Source: Rhodanobacter denitrificans
GTDB lineage: Bacteria; Pseudomonadota; Gammaproteobacteria; Xanthomonadales; Rhodanobacteraceae
Assembly (NCBI GenBank): GCA_017848855.1
Contig: JAFIHF010000027.1
Location: 1-64,000 of the forward strand
Direction: 5' to 3'
Length of the DNA: 64,000 nucleotides
This document shows, one piece after another, positions 21,309 through 30,383 of this stretch. The notes below the pieces were generated by a model. It searched no databases. It was given only the letters and a program-made list of their open reading frames with translations, and had not been told where the DNA came from. Made by a program: the position numbers and the translations under genes. Each line of letters starts with the position of its first letter. Positions within the stretch are counted from its first letter, which is position 1.

Positions 21309-22255
21309 GCGCCGCCCTGCCCACGCTGGCGCAGGTGCGCGACGCCGCCGCGCGCATCGCGCCGCATGCGCGGGTGACGCCGGTGCTGCGCAGCGCGGCG
21401 CTGGACGAACTCGCCGGCGCCGAGCTGCACTTCAAGTGCGAGAACCTGCAGCGCGGCGGCGCGTTCAAGTTCCGCGGCGCCTGCAACGCGGTGTGGTCGC
21501 TGAGCGACGAAGAAGCCGCGCGCGGCGTGGTCACGCATTCCTCAGGCAACCACGGCAACGCGCTGGCGCTGGCCGCCGCCACGCGCGGCATCCAGGCGCA
21601 CGTGGTGGTGCCCGAAGGCGCGGTGCAGGCCAAGCTCGACGCGATCGCGCGCGCCGTCGGCATCGTGCACCGCTGCGCGCGCACGCAGGCCGCGCGCGAG
21701 GCGATGTGCGCTCAGGTGCAGGCGCAAACCGGCGCCGCGCTGGTGCATCCCTATGCCGACGCGCGGGTGATGGCGGGGCAGGGCACGATCGCGCTGGAAC
21801 TCCTGAAGCAGGTGCCGCAGCTCGACGCGCTGATCACGCCGGTGGGCGGCGGCGGGCTGGCCGCGGGCGTGGCGATCGCCGCGCATGCGCTCCGATCCGA
21901 TCTCGCGCTGTTCGGCGCCGAGCCGGCGGGCGCCGACGATGCGGCGCGTTCGCTGGCCGCAGGCGCGCGTGTGACGAGCGTGGTGCCGGACACGCTGTGC
22001 GACGGCTTGCGTGCCCTGGTGGGCGAGCCGAACCTCGAAGCGCTGCGTGCGCATCGCGTGGAGGTCGTCACCGTGAGCGACGCGGAAACCATCGCCGCGA
22101 TGCGCCTGCTGTGGAGCGAGCTGAAGCAGGTGGTGGAAGTCTCCAGCGCCACCGTGCTGGCCGCCGTGCTCAAGGCGCGCGCACGTTTCGCCGGCCGGCG
22201 CGTGGGCCTGGTGCTCACCGGCGGCAACGTCGATCTCGACGCGCTGCCGTGGTGA
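21305..22255 (+). CDS. Threonine/serine dehydratase-like PLP enzyme
   Basis: The 316-aa fold-type II PLP enzyme has the Schiff-base lysine in GGAFKFRGA (Lys55), a phosphate-clasp SSGNHGNA (about 79-86) and the glycine loop PVGGGGLAAG. It lacks C-terminal ACT-type regulatory domains, so it is the short, catabolic or serine-racemase-like form. The longer biosynthetic ilvA in this same window (59497-61065) has the regulatory region. Candidate reactions are threonine or serine deamination or serine racemisation. It is translationally coupled to the epimerase gene and its stop is 7 bp from the convergent desaturase gene. Confidence 0.85.
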   Translation: MSAALPTLAQVRDAAARIAPHARVTPVLRSAALDELAGAELHFKCENLQRGGAFKFRGACNAVWSLSDEEAARGVVTHSSGNHGNALALAAATRGIQAHVVVPEGAVQAKLDAIARAVGIVHRCARTQAAREAMCAQVQAQTGAALVHPYADARVMAGQGTIALELLKQVPQLDALITPVGGGGLAAGVAIAAHALRSDLALFGAEPAGADDAARSLAAGARVTSVVPDTLCDGLRALVGEPNLEALRAHRVEVVTVSDAETIAAMRLLWSELKQVVEVSSATVLAAVLKARARFAGRRVGLVLTGGNVDLDALPW

Positions 22256-22262
22256 ACGCGGC

Positions 22263-23387
22263 TCAGGCCGTCGCGGATTCCTCGACGACCGCGGCGTTCG
22301 TTGGCGCGTTGGCCGAATGCGCGGCGGCGCCGCCCGACAGATGCTGCGCCAGCGCATGCAGGTCGAGCTTGTCCACCGGGATCGGGCGATAGCTCACGGG
22401 ATCGAACGCCACCTCGCCGGGCTTCCAGCCGTCCAGCGTGCGCACCGCGCCCCAGAAGCGCTTGGTGGAATACACGTGCAGGCCGACGAGGCTGAGCGTG
22501 TTGTCGTGATCCACCACCGGATCGCCCACGCCGGTGGGGCGCGGCGGTTCGCCGTACAGCGCGGTGCCGAAGATCACGTCCCAGATCGACAGCACCTGGC
22601 CGTAGTTGCAGTTGTGCAGCTTCGGCCGCTCGGGATCGACCAGCATGTGGTGCAGGCGGTGGAACTTCGGATCGACGAACACGCGCTGCAGCACGCGGCC
22701 GAAGCCCAGCCGCGTGTTGGTGTGCGAGAGGTTCTGCACCAGCTCGCCCAGCAGCATCAGCCAGGCGAACTCGTCCGGATCCACGCCCATCGCCAGGCCC
22801 ACCACGGCGAGGATCATCGACTGGATGAAGCCGTCGATCAGGTTGCCGCGGTCGTTCGTCCAGCAGCTCATCTGCCGCGTGCTGTGGTGCATGCTGTGCA
22901 GCGCCCACCACCACGGGATCGCGTGCTGGGTGCGGTGCATCCAGTAGTACGTGAAGTCGTACAGCAGGTAGTACACACCGAACAGCACGTAGGGATGGCC
23001 GTTGAACCACGGCGCCCAGTGCGTGATCGCCAGCGGCGAGCCGGTGCTCGACGTGGCCGGGTCGGCGCCGCCGAACAGATGGCTGAACGGCATCAGGATC
23101 AAATAGGTGAACAGCGGAAAGATGCCCAGCAGCATCATCATCGTGTAGTTGCGATCCACCAGGGTGAGCTGGCGATCCGCCCACTTTTCCGCGGGAAAGA
23201 AGGTTTCCAGCGGGCGGAAGAGGAAGCCGATGATGCCGATCTGCAGCGCCGCGATCAGCAGCGAGGCGGCGATGTCGCGCGGATCGCCCGAGAGCTTGCC
23301 CAGGTGCAGCAGGTCGAGCGCGGGCGCCACGGCGTGGCTGCTCAGCCAGTCGACGAGTTGGGACCACAGTTGGGGCAGGGAGGACAT
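22263..23387 (-). CDS. Sterol desaturase/fatty acid hydroxylase family membrane protein
   Basis: The 374-aa integral membrane protein has the di-iron histidine clusters of the superfamily: HRTQH (151-155), HSMHH (164-168), a further histidine in NLSHTN (222) and HRLHH (243-247). Several hydrophobic segments precede and separate these. Such enzymes hydroxylate or desaturate lipid chains using O2. The C-terminal 70 residues are soluble and of unknown role. The ATG at 23387 was chosen because upstream codons lie in non-coding sequence beside the palindromic repeat. The lipid substrate is unknown. Confidence 0.85.
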   Translation of the reverse strand: MSSLPQLWSQLVDWLSSHAVAPALDLLHLGKLSGDPRDIAASLLIAALQIGIIGFLFRPLETFFPAEKWADRQLTLVDRNYTMMMLLGIFPLFTYLILMPFSHLFGGADPATSSTGSPLAITHWAPWFNGHPYVLFGVYYLLYDFTYYWMHRTQHAIPWWWALHSMHHSTRQMSCWTNDRGNLIDGFIQSMILAVVGLAMGVDPDEFAWLMLLGELVQNLSHTNTRLGFGRVLQRVFVDPKFHRLHHMLVDPERPKLHNCNYGQVLSIWDVIFGTALYGEPPRPTGVGDPVVDHDNTLSLVGLHVYSTKRFWGAVRTLDGWKPGEVAFDPVSYRPIPVDKLDLHALAQHLSGGAAAHSANAPTNAAVVEESATA

Positions 23388-23491
23388 CGGCGCATCCGCG
23401 GGGAACGGCAGCGCCCATGATACCGCCGCGGTTTCGGCGTCGCGCTGAATGCGCAACGTGCGAATTTGCGATGCGCGGTTCGATCTTGCCT

Positions 23492-23569
23492 GGTAGGAGC
23501 GCACCCTGTGCGCGAATGCTTTGGCGCTGATCGGAGCAAAGGCATTCGCGCACAGGGTGCGCTCCTACC
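23492..23569. repeat. Palindromic repeat, 28-bp perfect arms
   Basis: The left arm 23492-23519 begins GGTAGGAGCGCACCCTGTGC and the right arm 23542-23569 is its exact complement, with a 22-base centre. The same 23-bp core recurs at 37366-37443. The right arm contains the stop codon of the DMT transporter gene. Confidence 0.9.
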
Positions 23570-24446
23570 GGCGCGGCAGCCGCACCCCGCTCACCGCGCA
23601 CAAACCCAGCAGCACGAAGGCTATGCCCAGCCACTCCATCGGCCGCGGCTCTTCGTGCAGGATCGCCCACGCCAGCAGCACGCCCACGATCGGCACGCCG
23701 AGGCTGCCCACGCTGGCGACCGTGGTGGGCAGGCGGCGCAGCACGATCGACCACAGCCACCACGCGAGGCTGGAGGCCATCAGCACGCTGTAGGCGAGGC
23801 CGGCGACGAAGGCGCCGCTCCACTCGATGCTCCGCTGCGGCATGGCCATCGCCAGGATGCCCAGCGCCACGCCGCCGGCCAGCATCTGCCACGCGGTGAG
23901 GGCCAGCGCGGACACCGCGTGGCGGCGGAACAGCCGCTTGCTCAGCACCGTGCCGCCGGCCCAGGCCACGCCGCCGGCGATCGCCAGCACCGTGCTCGCC
24001 GCGTTGCCCAGCCCGCGCCACGGTTCGATGATGCAGACGAGGCCGATGGCCGCGAGTGCGATGCCCAGCCAGTGCCGCCGCGTGGGCCGCTCGCCCAGGA
24101 TCAGCCACGCCAGCAGCACCGCCCAGAACGGCATGGTGTAGGCGAGCAGCGCCACGTGGCCCGCGCCGCCGCCGACCAGCGCCCACTGCTCCAGCCCCTG
24201 GAACGCCGCGGTCTGGCACAGGCCGATCAGGATGGTGGGCGCGAGCGGCGGCGGCCGCAGCGGCTGGCGCGTCAGCAGCAGCGCCGCGAACAGCACCGCG
24301 GCGCCCAGCAGGTAGCGCAGCGCCGCGAAATCGAACGGCCCCGCATACGCCAGCACCTGCTTCATCACCACCCAGCTGTAGGCCCACAGGACTATCGTGG
24401 CGAGCAGCGCCAGGGCGGCGCCGCGTTGGGTGGATGCAGTGGACAT
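23565..24446 (-). CDS. EamA/DMT-family transporter
   Basis: The 293-aa protein has ten predicted transmembrane helices as two EamA repeats (about 10-140 and 155-290), typical of drug/metabolite exporters of the RhaT/YdcZ type. The end (VSGVRLPRR) runs directly into the palindromic repeat, whose CTA supplies the TAG stop. The last residues may therefore have been altered by the repeat insertion. It is divergent from tag with 89 bp between. The substrate is unknown; amino acids or metabolites are usual for the family. Confidence 0.87.
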   Translation of the reverse strand: MSTASTQRGAALALLATIVLWAYSWVVMKQVLAYAGPFDFAALRYLLGAAVLFAALLLTRQPLRPPPLAPTILIGLCQTAAFQGLEQWALVGGGAGHVALLAYTMPFWAVLLAWLILGERPTRRHWLGIALAAIGLVCIIEPWRGLGNAASTVLAIAGGVAWAGGTVLSKRLFRRHAVSALALTAWQMLAGGVALGILAMAMPQRSIEWSGAFVAGLAYSVLMASSLAWWLWSIVLRRLPTTVASVGSLGVPIVGVLLAWAILHEEPRPMEWLGIAFVLLGLCAVSGVRLPRR

Positions 24447-24535
24447 GGGCAACGCGCTGGCGGAAAGGCGCGAGTGTATTGCCTGCGCGGGCCGGCCGGC
24501 GTTCACTGTGCGCTCCCCCTTGCCGGAACCGCCGC

Positions 24536-25108
24536 ATGCAACGTTGCCACTGGGCCAATGCCGACGACGCGCTGATGTGCGCCTACCACGACATCGAATG
24601 GGGCGTGCCGCTGCACGACGACCGCGCGCTGTTCGAGTTCCTGTGCCTCGAAGGCGCGCAAGCCGGCTTGTCGTGGCGCACCGTGCTGGCCAAGCGCGAC
24701 AACTACCGCCGCGCCTTCCACGGCTTCGACATCGCCCGCGTGGCGGCGATGAAGCAGCGCGAGCTGGAGAAGCTGCTCGCCGACCCTGGCATCATCCGCA
24801 ACCGGCTCAAGGTAAGCGCGGCGCGCGACAACGCGCTGGCCGCGCTTGCGGTGATCGCCGAGTTCGGCAGTCTGGACGGCTATCTGTGGTCGTTCGTGGA
24901 CGGCAAGCCGCTGGTCAACCGCTGGCGCGATCGCAGCGAAGTGCCCGCCAGCACGCCGCTGTCCGACCGCATGAGCAAGGAATTGAAGAAGCGCGGCTTC
25001 CGCTTCGTCGGCAGCACGATCTGCTACTCGCTGATGCAGGCCACCGGCATGGTCAACGACCATCTGATCGGCTGCTTCCGGCATCGCGAGTGCGCCGTGC
25101 CGGATTGA
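24536..25108 (+). CDS. tag: DNA-3-methyladenine glycosylase I
   Basis: The 190-aa protein excises 3-methyladenine from alkylated DNA, the first step of base excision repair. The zinc-snap ligands of Tag are all present: Cys4 (QRCHWA), His18 (AYHDIEWG), His176 and Cys180 (NDHLIGC). The conserved EWGVPLHDD and LEGAQAGLSW segments are intact and length matches E. coli Tag (187 aa). It is a single gene, divergent from the DMT exporter. Confidence 0.95.
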   Translation: MQRCHWANADDALMCAYHDIEWGVPLHDDRALFEFLCLEGAQAGLSWRTVLAKRDNYRRAFHGFDIARVAAMKQRELEKLLADPGIIRNRLKVSAARDNALAALAVIAEFGSLDGYLWSFVDGKPLVNRWRDRSEVPASTPLSDRMSKELKKRGFRFVGSTICYSLMQATGMVNDHLIGCFRHRECAVPD

Positions 25109-25173
25109 GATGGCGCACGGTGGTGTACATGGGCTGCCGGCGGTCGGCACGCCGGCCTGATGCGCCGACCCTC

Positions 25174-25187
25174 TGCATACGTATTCA
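25174..25187 (+). promoter_or_regulatory. LacI-type operator, copy 1
   Basis: TGCATACGTATTCA is a near-palindrome with the central CG typical of LacI-family operators. It lies 71-84 bp upstream of the sugar porter gene. The identical 14-mer occurs twice more, upstream of the TonB receptor and of the alpha-glucosidase. Confidence 0.7.
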
Positions 25188-25257
25188 AGGCGACGCCGCG
25201 GCGTCGGCATGGCAAGAATCGTAGCCTTGCCGGCGACGACGCCGTGGGGAGATCGCG

Positions 25258-26682
25258 ATGAGCGCAGTGGGCAGCGTGGACGAGGTGGTGGGGCAGCGCG
25301 CGACGGCGCGGGTGGTGCTGATCGCGGCGGCGGCGGCGCTGGGCGGGTTCCTGTTCGGCGTGGATACCGCGGTCATCAACGGCGCGGTGGACGCGGTGCG
25401 CGCGGGCTTCGGGCTCGACGCAAAGCAAATCGGCTTCGCGGTGTCCTGCGCCCTGCTCGGCTCGGCGCTGGGCGCGTGGTACGCGGGCATGCTGGCCGAC
25501 CGCTACGGCCGCGTGCGCACCATGCAGGTGGCCGCCGTGCTGCTGGCGGTGGGCTCGCTGGGCTCGGGCCTGGTGCACGGCATGTGGGATCTGGTGCTGT
25601 GGCGCCTGATCGGCGGCACCGGCGTGGGCATGGCCTCGGTGATCGCGCCGGCCTACATCGCCGAAGTGTCGCCGGCGGCGGTGCGCGGCCGGCTGGGCTC
25701 GATGCAGCAGCTCGCGATCGTGCTCGGCATCTTCGCCGCCCTGCTCAGCGACGCGTGGCTGGCCGGCGCGGCAGGAGGCGCCGAGCACAAGCTGTGGCTG
25801 GGGCTGGAAGCCTGGCGCTGGATGTTCCTGCTGGCGGTGGTGCCGGCGCTGATCTACGGCACCATCGTGCTCGCCGTGCCCGAATCTCCGCGCTACCTGG
25901 TGGCGCGCGCGCGCCTGGCCGAGGCCAAGGCGGTGCTGCGCCAGGTGCTGGCGCTGGACGACGAACGCGCGCTGGACGCCAAGCTCGCCGACATCGAGCA
26001 CAGCCTGCGCATGGAATACCGCCCGCGCCTGCGCGACCTGCGCGGCAAGTGCGCGGGCTTGCTGCCGGTGGTCTGGGTGGGCATCGCGCTGTCGGTGTTC
26101 CAGCAGTTCGTGGGCATCAACGTGATCTTCTACTACTCCTCCACCCTGTGGCATTCGGTGGGCTTCAGCGAGGCCGATTCCTTCAGCATCACCGTGGTCA
26201 CCTCGATCGTGAACGTGCTGATTACCCTGGTGGCGATCGCGCTGGTGGACCGGATCGGCCGCAAGCCGCTGCTCGTCGTCGGTTCGGCCGGCATGGCAGT
26301 GACACTCGCGCTGATGGCCTGGTGCTTCTCGCAGGCCAGCGGCAGCGGCACGGCGCTGGTGCTGCCGCACGACGTGGGCCTGGTGGCGCTGGTGGCGGCG
26401 AACGCCTACGTGGTGTTCTTCGGCGTGAGCTGGGGCCCGGTGGTATGGGTGCTCCTGGGCGAGATGTTCCCCAACTCCATCCGCGCGATCGCGCTGGCGG
26501 TGGCCGCGGCGGCGCAGTGGCTCGCCAACTTCGCGATCAGCTACAGCTTCCCTTCGCTGGCGGAGGCCGGGCTGTCGTTCGCTTACGGTTTGTATGCGGG
26601 CTTCGCGCTGCTCTCGCTGCTGTTCGTGCTGTATGCGGTGCGCGAGACGCGGGGGATGGAGTTGGAGCAGATGCGGATTTGA
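25258..26682 (+). CDS. Sugar porter family MFS transporter
   Basis: The 474-aa inner-membrane protein has 12 predicted helices and the sugar-porter signatures: ADRYGRVR between helices 2 and 3, PESPRYL after helix 6, QQFVGINVIFYY in helix 7 and DRIGRKPLL between helices 8 and 9. Relatives import xylose, galactose, arabinose or glucose by proton symport. A GGGGAGA ribosome site precedes the ATG at 25258. The operator shared with the maltodextrin genes suggests that it imports glucose or a short glucan. It is now separated from the rest of that cluster by the repeat element at 26698-27557. Confidence 0.9.
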   Translation: MSAVGSVDEVVGQRATARVVLIAAAAALGGFLFGVDTAVINGAVDAVRAGFGLDAKQIGFAVSCALLGSALGAWYAGMLADRYGRVRTMQVAAVLLAVGSLGSGLVHGMWDLVLWRLIGGTGVGMASVIAPAYIAEVSPAAVRGRLGSMQQLAIVLGIFAALLSDAWLAGAAGGAEHKLWLGLEAWRWMFLLAVVPALIYGTIVLAVPESPRYLVARARLAEAKAVLRQVLALDDERALDAKLADIEHSLRMEYRPRLRDLRGKCAGLLPVVWVGIALSVFQQFVGINVIFYYSSTLWHSVGFSEADSFSITVVTSIVNVLITLVAIALVDRIGRKPLLVVGSAGMAVTLALMAWCFSQASGSGTALVLPHDVGLVALVAANAYVVFFGVSWGPVVWVLLGEMFPNSIRAIALAVAAAAQWLANFAISYSFPSLAEAGLSFAYGLYAGFALLSLLFVLYAVRETRGMELEQMRI

Positions 26683-26697
26683 TCCGGGGCGTACATT

Positions 26698-27557
26698 CTC
26701 CCTCTCCCCTTTGGGGAGAGGGTTGGGGTGAGGGGCGGGTGCTCGCGATGCAGTTTTTTTCGTTGCTCACGCCAGCGACAAAGCGGTTTCGAGCCGCTGC
26801 CGCGGCCCGAGCTACTTTCTCTCGCTTGCCCGAGAGAAAGTAGCCAAAGAGAGGGGCACCCCGATGGCGCGCCCTCCAGGCATCCTGCCTTCCGGGTGCG
26901 CGGTCGGGTGGCGGGGTTTTTCGACGGGACTCCTGTCCCGGCGAAAAACTGGCTCGCATCCCTGCGAGCCATCCTGCGGACTTTCCTCCACCCACCCGCC
27001 GCGCCATAGGGGCCCCGGGTGAAGCAGCGCGCTCCCAGCGCGCAGAAGCAACAGCACCCCACCCCGACCCTCCCCTGCGCGCAGGGGAGGGAGAGAACTC
27101 GCAAGCTTGCGGGGCTTCGCTCTTGCTCTGCTTCTGGCGCGCAGGATGCGCGCCTGCTGTTCCGGGGCCCCTCGGCGGCGGTGAGACGGGGACGATCAGG
27201 CCGCGAAGCGGGCGTTGCCATGGAAGGCAACGCCTTTTCGACCGGACAGGAGTCCGGCCGAAAAGCCCGGCCACGGCTCACGGACTTTCCGTCCATGGAT
27301 GGACGGAAAGCGCCGCCGCGGGGTGTCGTTTTCTCTTGGCTACTTCTCTTTGACTCCGGGCATCCATGCCCTCCGCCCTTCGGGCCGGCTTCGCCGTTCG
27401 CACGTGCTCCTGCGCGTGCGTGGACAAGCAAAAGAGAAGTAGCTCGGGCGCTGGCAGGCGCACGAAACCGCTCTGAAACTTGCGAGAGAGCAGAAACAAG
27501 AGCCCCCCCTCACCCCAACCCTCTCCCCCAACGATGAAGCTGTTGGGGGAGAGGGAG
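26698..27557. mobile_element. Multi-hairpin repeat element, copy A
   Basis: This 860-bp non-coding unit is bounded by a pair of outward CTCTCCC palindromes (26698-26737 and 27503-27557). Inside, near-terminal inverted repeats begin AAGCGGTTTCGAGCCGCTGC at 26781 and end near 27474. Between them lies a chain of hairpins: 26811-26844 (14 bp), 26878-26890, 26916-26949, 26951-26970, 27027-27043, 27069-27091, 27136-27154, 27211-27234, 27234-27265, 27285-27310, 27400-27419. The whole unit recurs inverted at 45756-46660. Open frames here are not conserved between copies and were not called as genes. No transposase is present. Confidence 0.8.
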
Positions 27558-27655
27558 TGGAAAAGCGCCCAAGGGCCAGCTGCAAGCGCGCCCCCGGAGC
27601 CCCGGGTCCTCCTCCTGCTACGATGCGCCCACACTCTCGCATCGCCGGACCGCCG

Positions 27656-28684
27656 ATGAAGGGCAAGGCCACATCGTTCGACATCGCCCACCTCGCCGGG
27701 GTCTCGCAGTCCACGGTGTCGCGGGCGCTGCGCGGCAGCCCGCTGGTGAGCGAGGAGACGCGGCGGCGCATTCAGGCGGCGGCGGACGAGCTGAACTACA
27801 AGGTGGACAAGAACGCCTCCAACCTGCGCCGCCAGCACACCGGCACGCTGGCGCTGCTGCTGTTCGAGGATCCCACCGCCGACGATTCGCACATCAACCC
27901 GTTCTTCCTGTCGATGCTGGGCTCGATCACCCGCGCCAGCGCGCAGCGGGGCTACGACCTGTTGATCTCGTTCCAGCAGTTCTCGCGCGACTGGCACGCG
28001 GATTTCGCCGGCAGCCAGAAGGCGGACGGGCTGATCCTGCTCGGCTACGGCGACTACCAGTCGCACCGCGACAAGCTGGAGAAACTGGTGGCGCAGGGCA
28101 CGCGTTTCGTGCGCTGGGGCGCGGTGCTGCCGGGCCAGCCCGGCGTGTCGATCGGCTGCGACAACTTCGCGGGCGGCGAGCTCGCCACCCGGCACCTGCT
28201 GGAACAGGGCTGCCGGCGCATCGCCTTCCTCGGCGACGCCACCCCGCACTATCCGGAATTCCACGAGCGCTACCGCGGTTACGCGGCGGCGCTGCGCGAG
28301 GCCGGGCTGGCGGTGGACGAGGCGCTGCAGGCGGACGCCGAGACCACCGAGCACGCCGGCTACGAGGCGGCCGAGCTGCTGCTGGAAAGCGGCGTCGCGT
28401 TCGACGGCATCTTCGCCGCCAGCGACCTGATCGCGATCGGCGCGCTGCGCGCCCTGGCCGAACGCGGCATCGCGGTGCCGCAGGACGTGGCACTGGTCGG
28501 TTTCGACGACATCCCGATGGCCAGCTTCGTCAACCCCGCGCTCAGCACCGTGCGGCAGGACACCGGCAAGGCCGGCGAGGTGCTGGTCGACGAACTGCTG
28601 CGGCTGATCCGCCGCGAAGGCGCCGCGAGCGCGATGCTGCCGGCGGAGCTGAAAGTGCGGCGGTCGAGCCTGCGCCGCGAATAA
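27656..28684 (+). CDS. LacI-family transcriptional regulator of the glucan cluster
   Basis: The 342-aa protein has a LacI helix-turn-helix at about 6-27 (SFDIAHLAGVSQSTVSRALR), a hinge helix to about 60, and a periplasmic-binding-protein-like sugar-sensing domain with the C-terminal signature VALVGFDDIPMASFVNPALS. The ATG at 27656 gives the standard LacI N-terminus; an ATG 11 codons upstream is possible. Neither has a clear ribosome site. It lies between copy A of the repeat element and the convergent MFS gene. By position it is the best candidate to bind the TGCATACGTATTCA operators, repressing until a maltodextrin-derived sugar binds. I found no copy of the operator at its own promoter. Confidence 0.88.
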   Translation: MKGKATSFDIAHLAGVSQSTVSRALRGSPLVSEETRRRIQAAADELNYKVDKNASNLRRQHTGTLALLLFEDPTADDSHINPFFLSMLGSITRASAQRGYDLLISFQQFSRDWHADFAGSQKADGLILLGYGDYQSHRDKLEKLVAQGTRFVRWGAVLPGQPGVSIGCDNFAGGELATRHLLEQGCRRIAFLGDATPHYPEFHERYRGYAAALREAGLAVDEALQADAETTEHAGYEAAELLLESGVAFDGIFAASDLIAIGALRALAERGIAVPQDVALVGFDDIPMASFVNPALSTVRQDTGKAGEVLVDELLRLIRREGAASAMLPAELKVRRSSLRRE

Positions 28685-28715
28685 GCGAGCAGCAGCGCGC
28701 CGCACCCGCGCCGCC

Positions 28716-30212
28716 TCATGCCGCCGCGGCCGCGGCGCTCTCGCGCGGCTCGTGCACGCGCAGCGTGCACAGCCCGGCCACCAGCAGGCTGGCGCCGCCC
28801 AGCGCCAGCGCCCAGATCGGCTGGTCGTGGAAGAACAGCTTCAGCAGCACGCCGAGCACGCTGGCGGCGAGCAGCTGCGGGATCACGATGAAGAAATTGA
28901 AGATGCCCATGTAGATGCCCATCTTCGCCGCGGGCAGGTTGTCGGACAGCATCGCGTAGGGCAGCGATAGGATCGAGGCCCAGGCGAAGCCCACGCCGGC
29001 CATCGAGACGACCAGCCAGCGCGGGTCGCGGATGACGAGGAAGGACAGCAGGCCCAGCCCGCCCAGCCACAGGTTGATCAGGTGGCTCAGGCGCAGGCCG
29101 CAGGCGCGCACCAGCAGCGGGATCACGATCGCGGCTAGCACGCCCACGCCGTTGTAGGTGCCCATCAGCACGCCGGCCCAGTTCGCGCCCTCGTTGTAGG
29201 CGGCGGAGGTGGTGTCGGCGCTGCCGTAGAAGTGGCCGGCGACGGCCGGCGTGGTGTTGATCCACATCGCGAACATCGCGAACCAGGAGAAGAACTGCAC
29301 CCAGTTCAGCCGGCGCATCTCGCGCGGCATGCCGTACAGGTCGCCCATGATCTGGCGCAGCGCACCCTGCCGGCGCGTGCGCGACAGCCACAGGAACAGC
29401 GCGCCGGCCGCGGCGAGGCCGCCGGCCAGCAGATAGAGTTCCGCGCGCAGCGCGTAGTGCCGGATCAGCGCCAGCAGCGCGAGGCCGAGCAGCAGGAACA
29501 GCACGCCGAGCTTCCACGCCTGCGCCACGTTCGTCGGTTCTTCTCCCACGTGGCTGTCGGCGAACGCTTCCAGCTGCTCGGGCGGGTACTCGCGCGTGGT
29601 GAGGATGGTCCACAGCATCGCGCCCAGCAGCACCGCCGCGCCGGCGTAGAACGAGTACATCACCGAGTGCGGAACCTCGCCGGCGGGCGCGGTGTTCGCC
29701 ACGCCGAAACGGGTGAGCAGCCAGGGCAGGAACGAGGCCACCACCGCGCCCACGCCGATGAACACGCTCTGCATCGCGTAGCCCAGCGGGCGCTGGCGCG
29801 GCGGCAGCTGATCGCCCACGAAGGCGCGGAACGGCTCCATCGACACGTTGAACGAGGCGTCCATGATCCACAGCAGGCCCGCGGCGATCCACAGCGTGGG
29901 CGAGTTCGGCATCGCCAGCAGCGCCAGCGTGGCCAGCACCGCGCCGGCGAAGAAATACGGGCGGCGGCGGCCGAAGCGGTTCCAGGTGCGGTCGGAGCAG
30001 TAGCCGATGATCGGCTGCACGATCAGGCCGGTGAACGGCGCGGCGATCCACAGCACCGGGATCTGGTCCACGTTCGCGCCCAGCGTCTGGAAGATCCGGC
30101 TGACGTTCGCGTTCTGCAGCGCGAAGCCGAACTGGATGCCGAGGAAGCCGAAGCACATGTTCCAGATCTGCCAGAACGACAGCTCGGGTTTGCGGGTCAT
30201 GGGGTGGTTCAT
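28716..30212 (-). CDS. MFS sugar transporter, SLC45/GPH-like
   Basis: The 498-aa protein has 12 predicted helices. Its loop 2-3 motif is WNRFGRRRPYFF, characteristic of the SLC45/sucrose-maltose type rather than of the sugar porters. It is the most distal gene of the minus-strand glucan cluster and is most simply the inner-membrane carrier for maltose or maltodextrin delivered by the TonB receptor. Start at 30212 (MNHPMTRKPE) is uncertain; the second ATG at 30200 also fits and no strong ribosome site is visible. A pair of CTCTCCC repeats separates it from the upstream glycosidase gene, which may lower its expression. Confidence 0.87.
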   Translation of the reverse strand: MNHPMTRKPELSFWQIWNMCFGFLGIQFGFALQNANVSRIFQTLGANVDQIPVLWIAAPFTGLIVQPIIGYCSDRTWNRFGRRRPYFFAGAVLATLALLAMPNSPTLWIAAGLLWIMDASFNVSMEPFRAFVGDQLPPRQRPLGYAMQSVFIGVGAVVASFLPWLLTRFGVANTAPAGEVPHSVMYSFYAGAAVLLGAMLWTILTTREYPPEQLEAFADSHVGEEPTNVAQAWKLGVLFLLLGLALLALIRHYALRAELYLLAGGLAAAGALFLWLSRTRRQGALRQIMGDLYGMPREMRRLNWVQFFSWFAMFAMWINTTPAVAGHFYGSADTTSAAYNEGANWAGVLMGTYNGVGVLAAIVIPLLVRACGLRLSHLINLWLGGLGLLSFLVIRDPRWLVVSMAGVGFAWASILSLPYAMLSDNLPAAKMGIYMGIFNFFIVIPQLLAASVLGVLLKLFFHDQPIWALALGGASLLVAGLCTLRVHEPRESAAAAAA

Positions 30213-30246
30213 CGAGGTGCCGGATGCTCACGTTGAAACGGGTGAA

Positions 30247-30383
30247 GCCCTCTCCCCCGAGCCGTGCTCGGGGGAGAGGGTTGGGTGAGGGGGGCTTTGC
30301 GCTGGTCGGGAAGACCAAGGCCAAGAGCTACCCCCTCACCCCAACCCTCTCCCCCAACGATGGAGCTGTTGGGGGAGAGGGAG
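30247..30383. repeat. Inverted pair of CTCTCCC palindromic repeats
   Basis: Two units, 30247-30295 and 30331-30383, each have a hairpin of CTCTCCCCC with GGGGGAGAG plus a GGTTGGGGTGAGGGG-type tail. They face tail to tail. The second ends directly at the TAA stop of the six-hairpin glycosidase gene. Confidence 0.85.

Noticed and set aside
26537..27431. Open frames of 245 and 282 codons on the minus strand in repeat copy A
   Set aside because: They cross hairpins, are not preserved in copy B, and have no ribosome sites. The sequence is better explained by structure.
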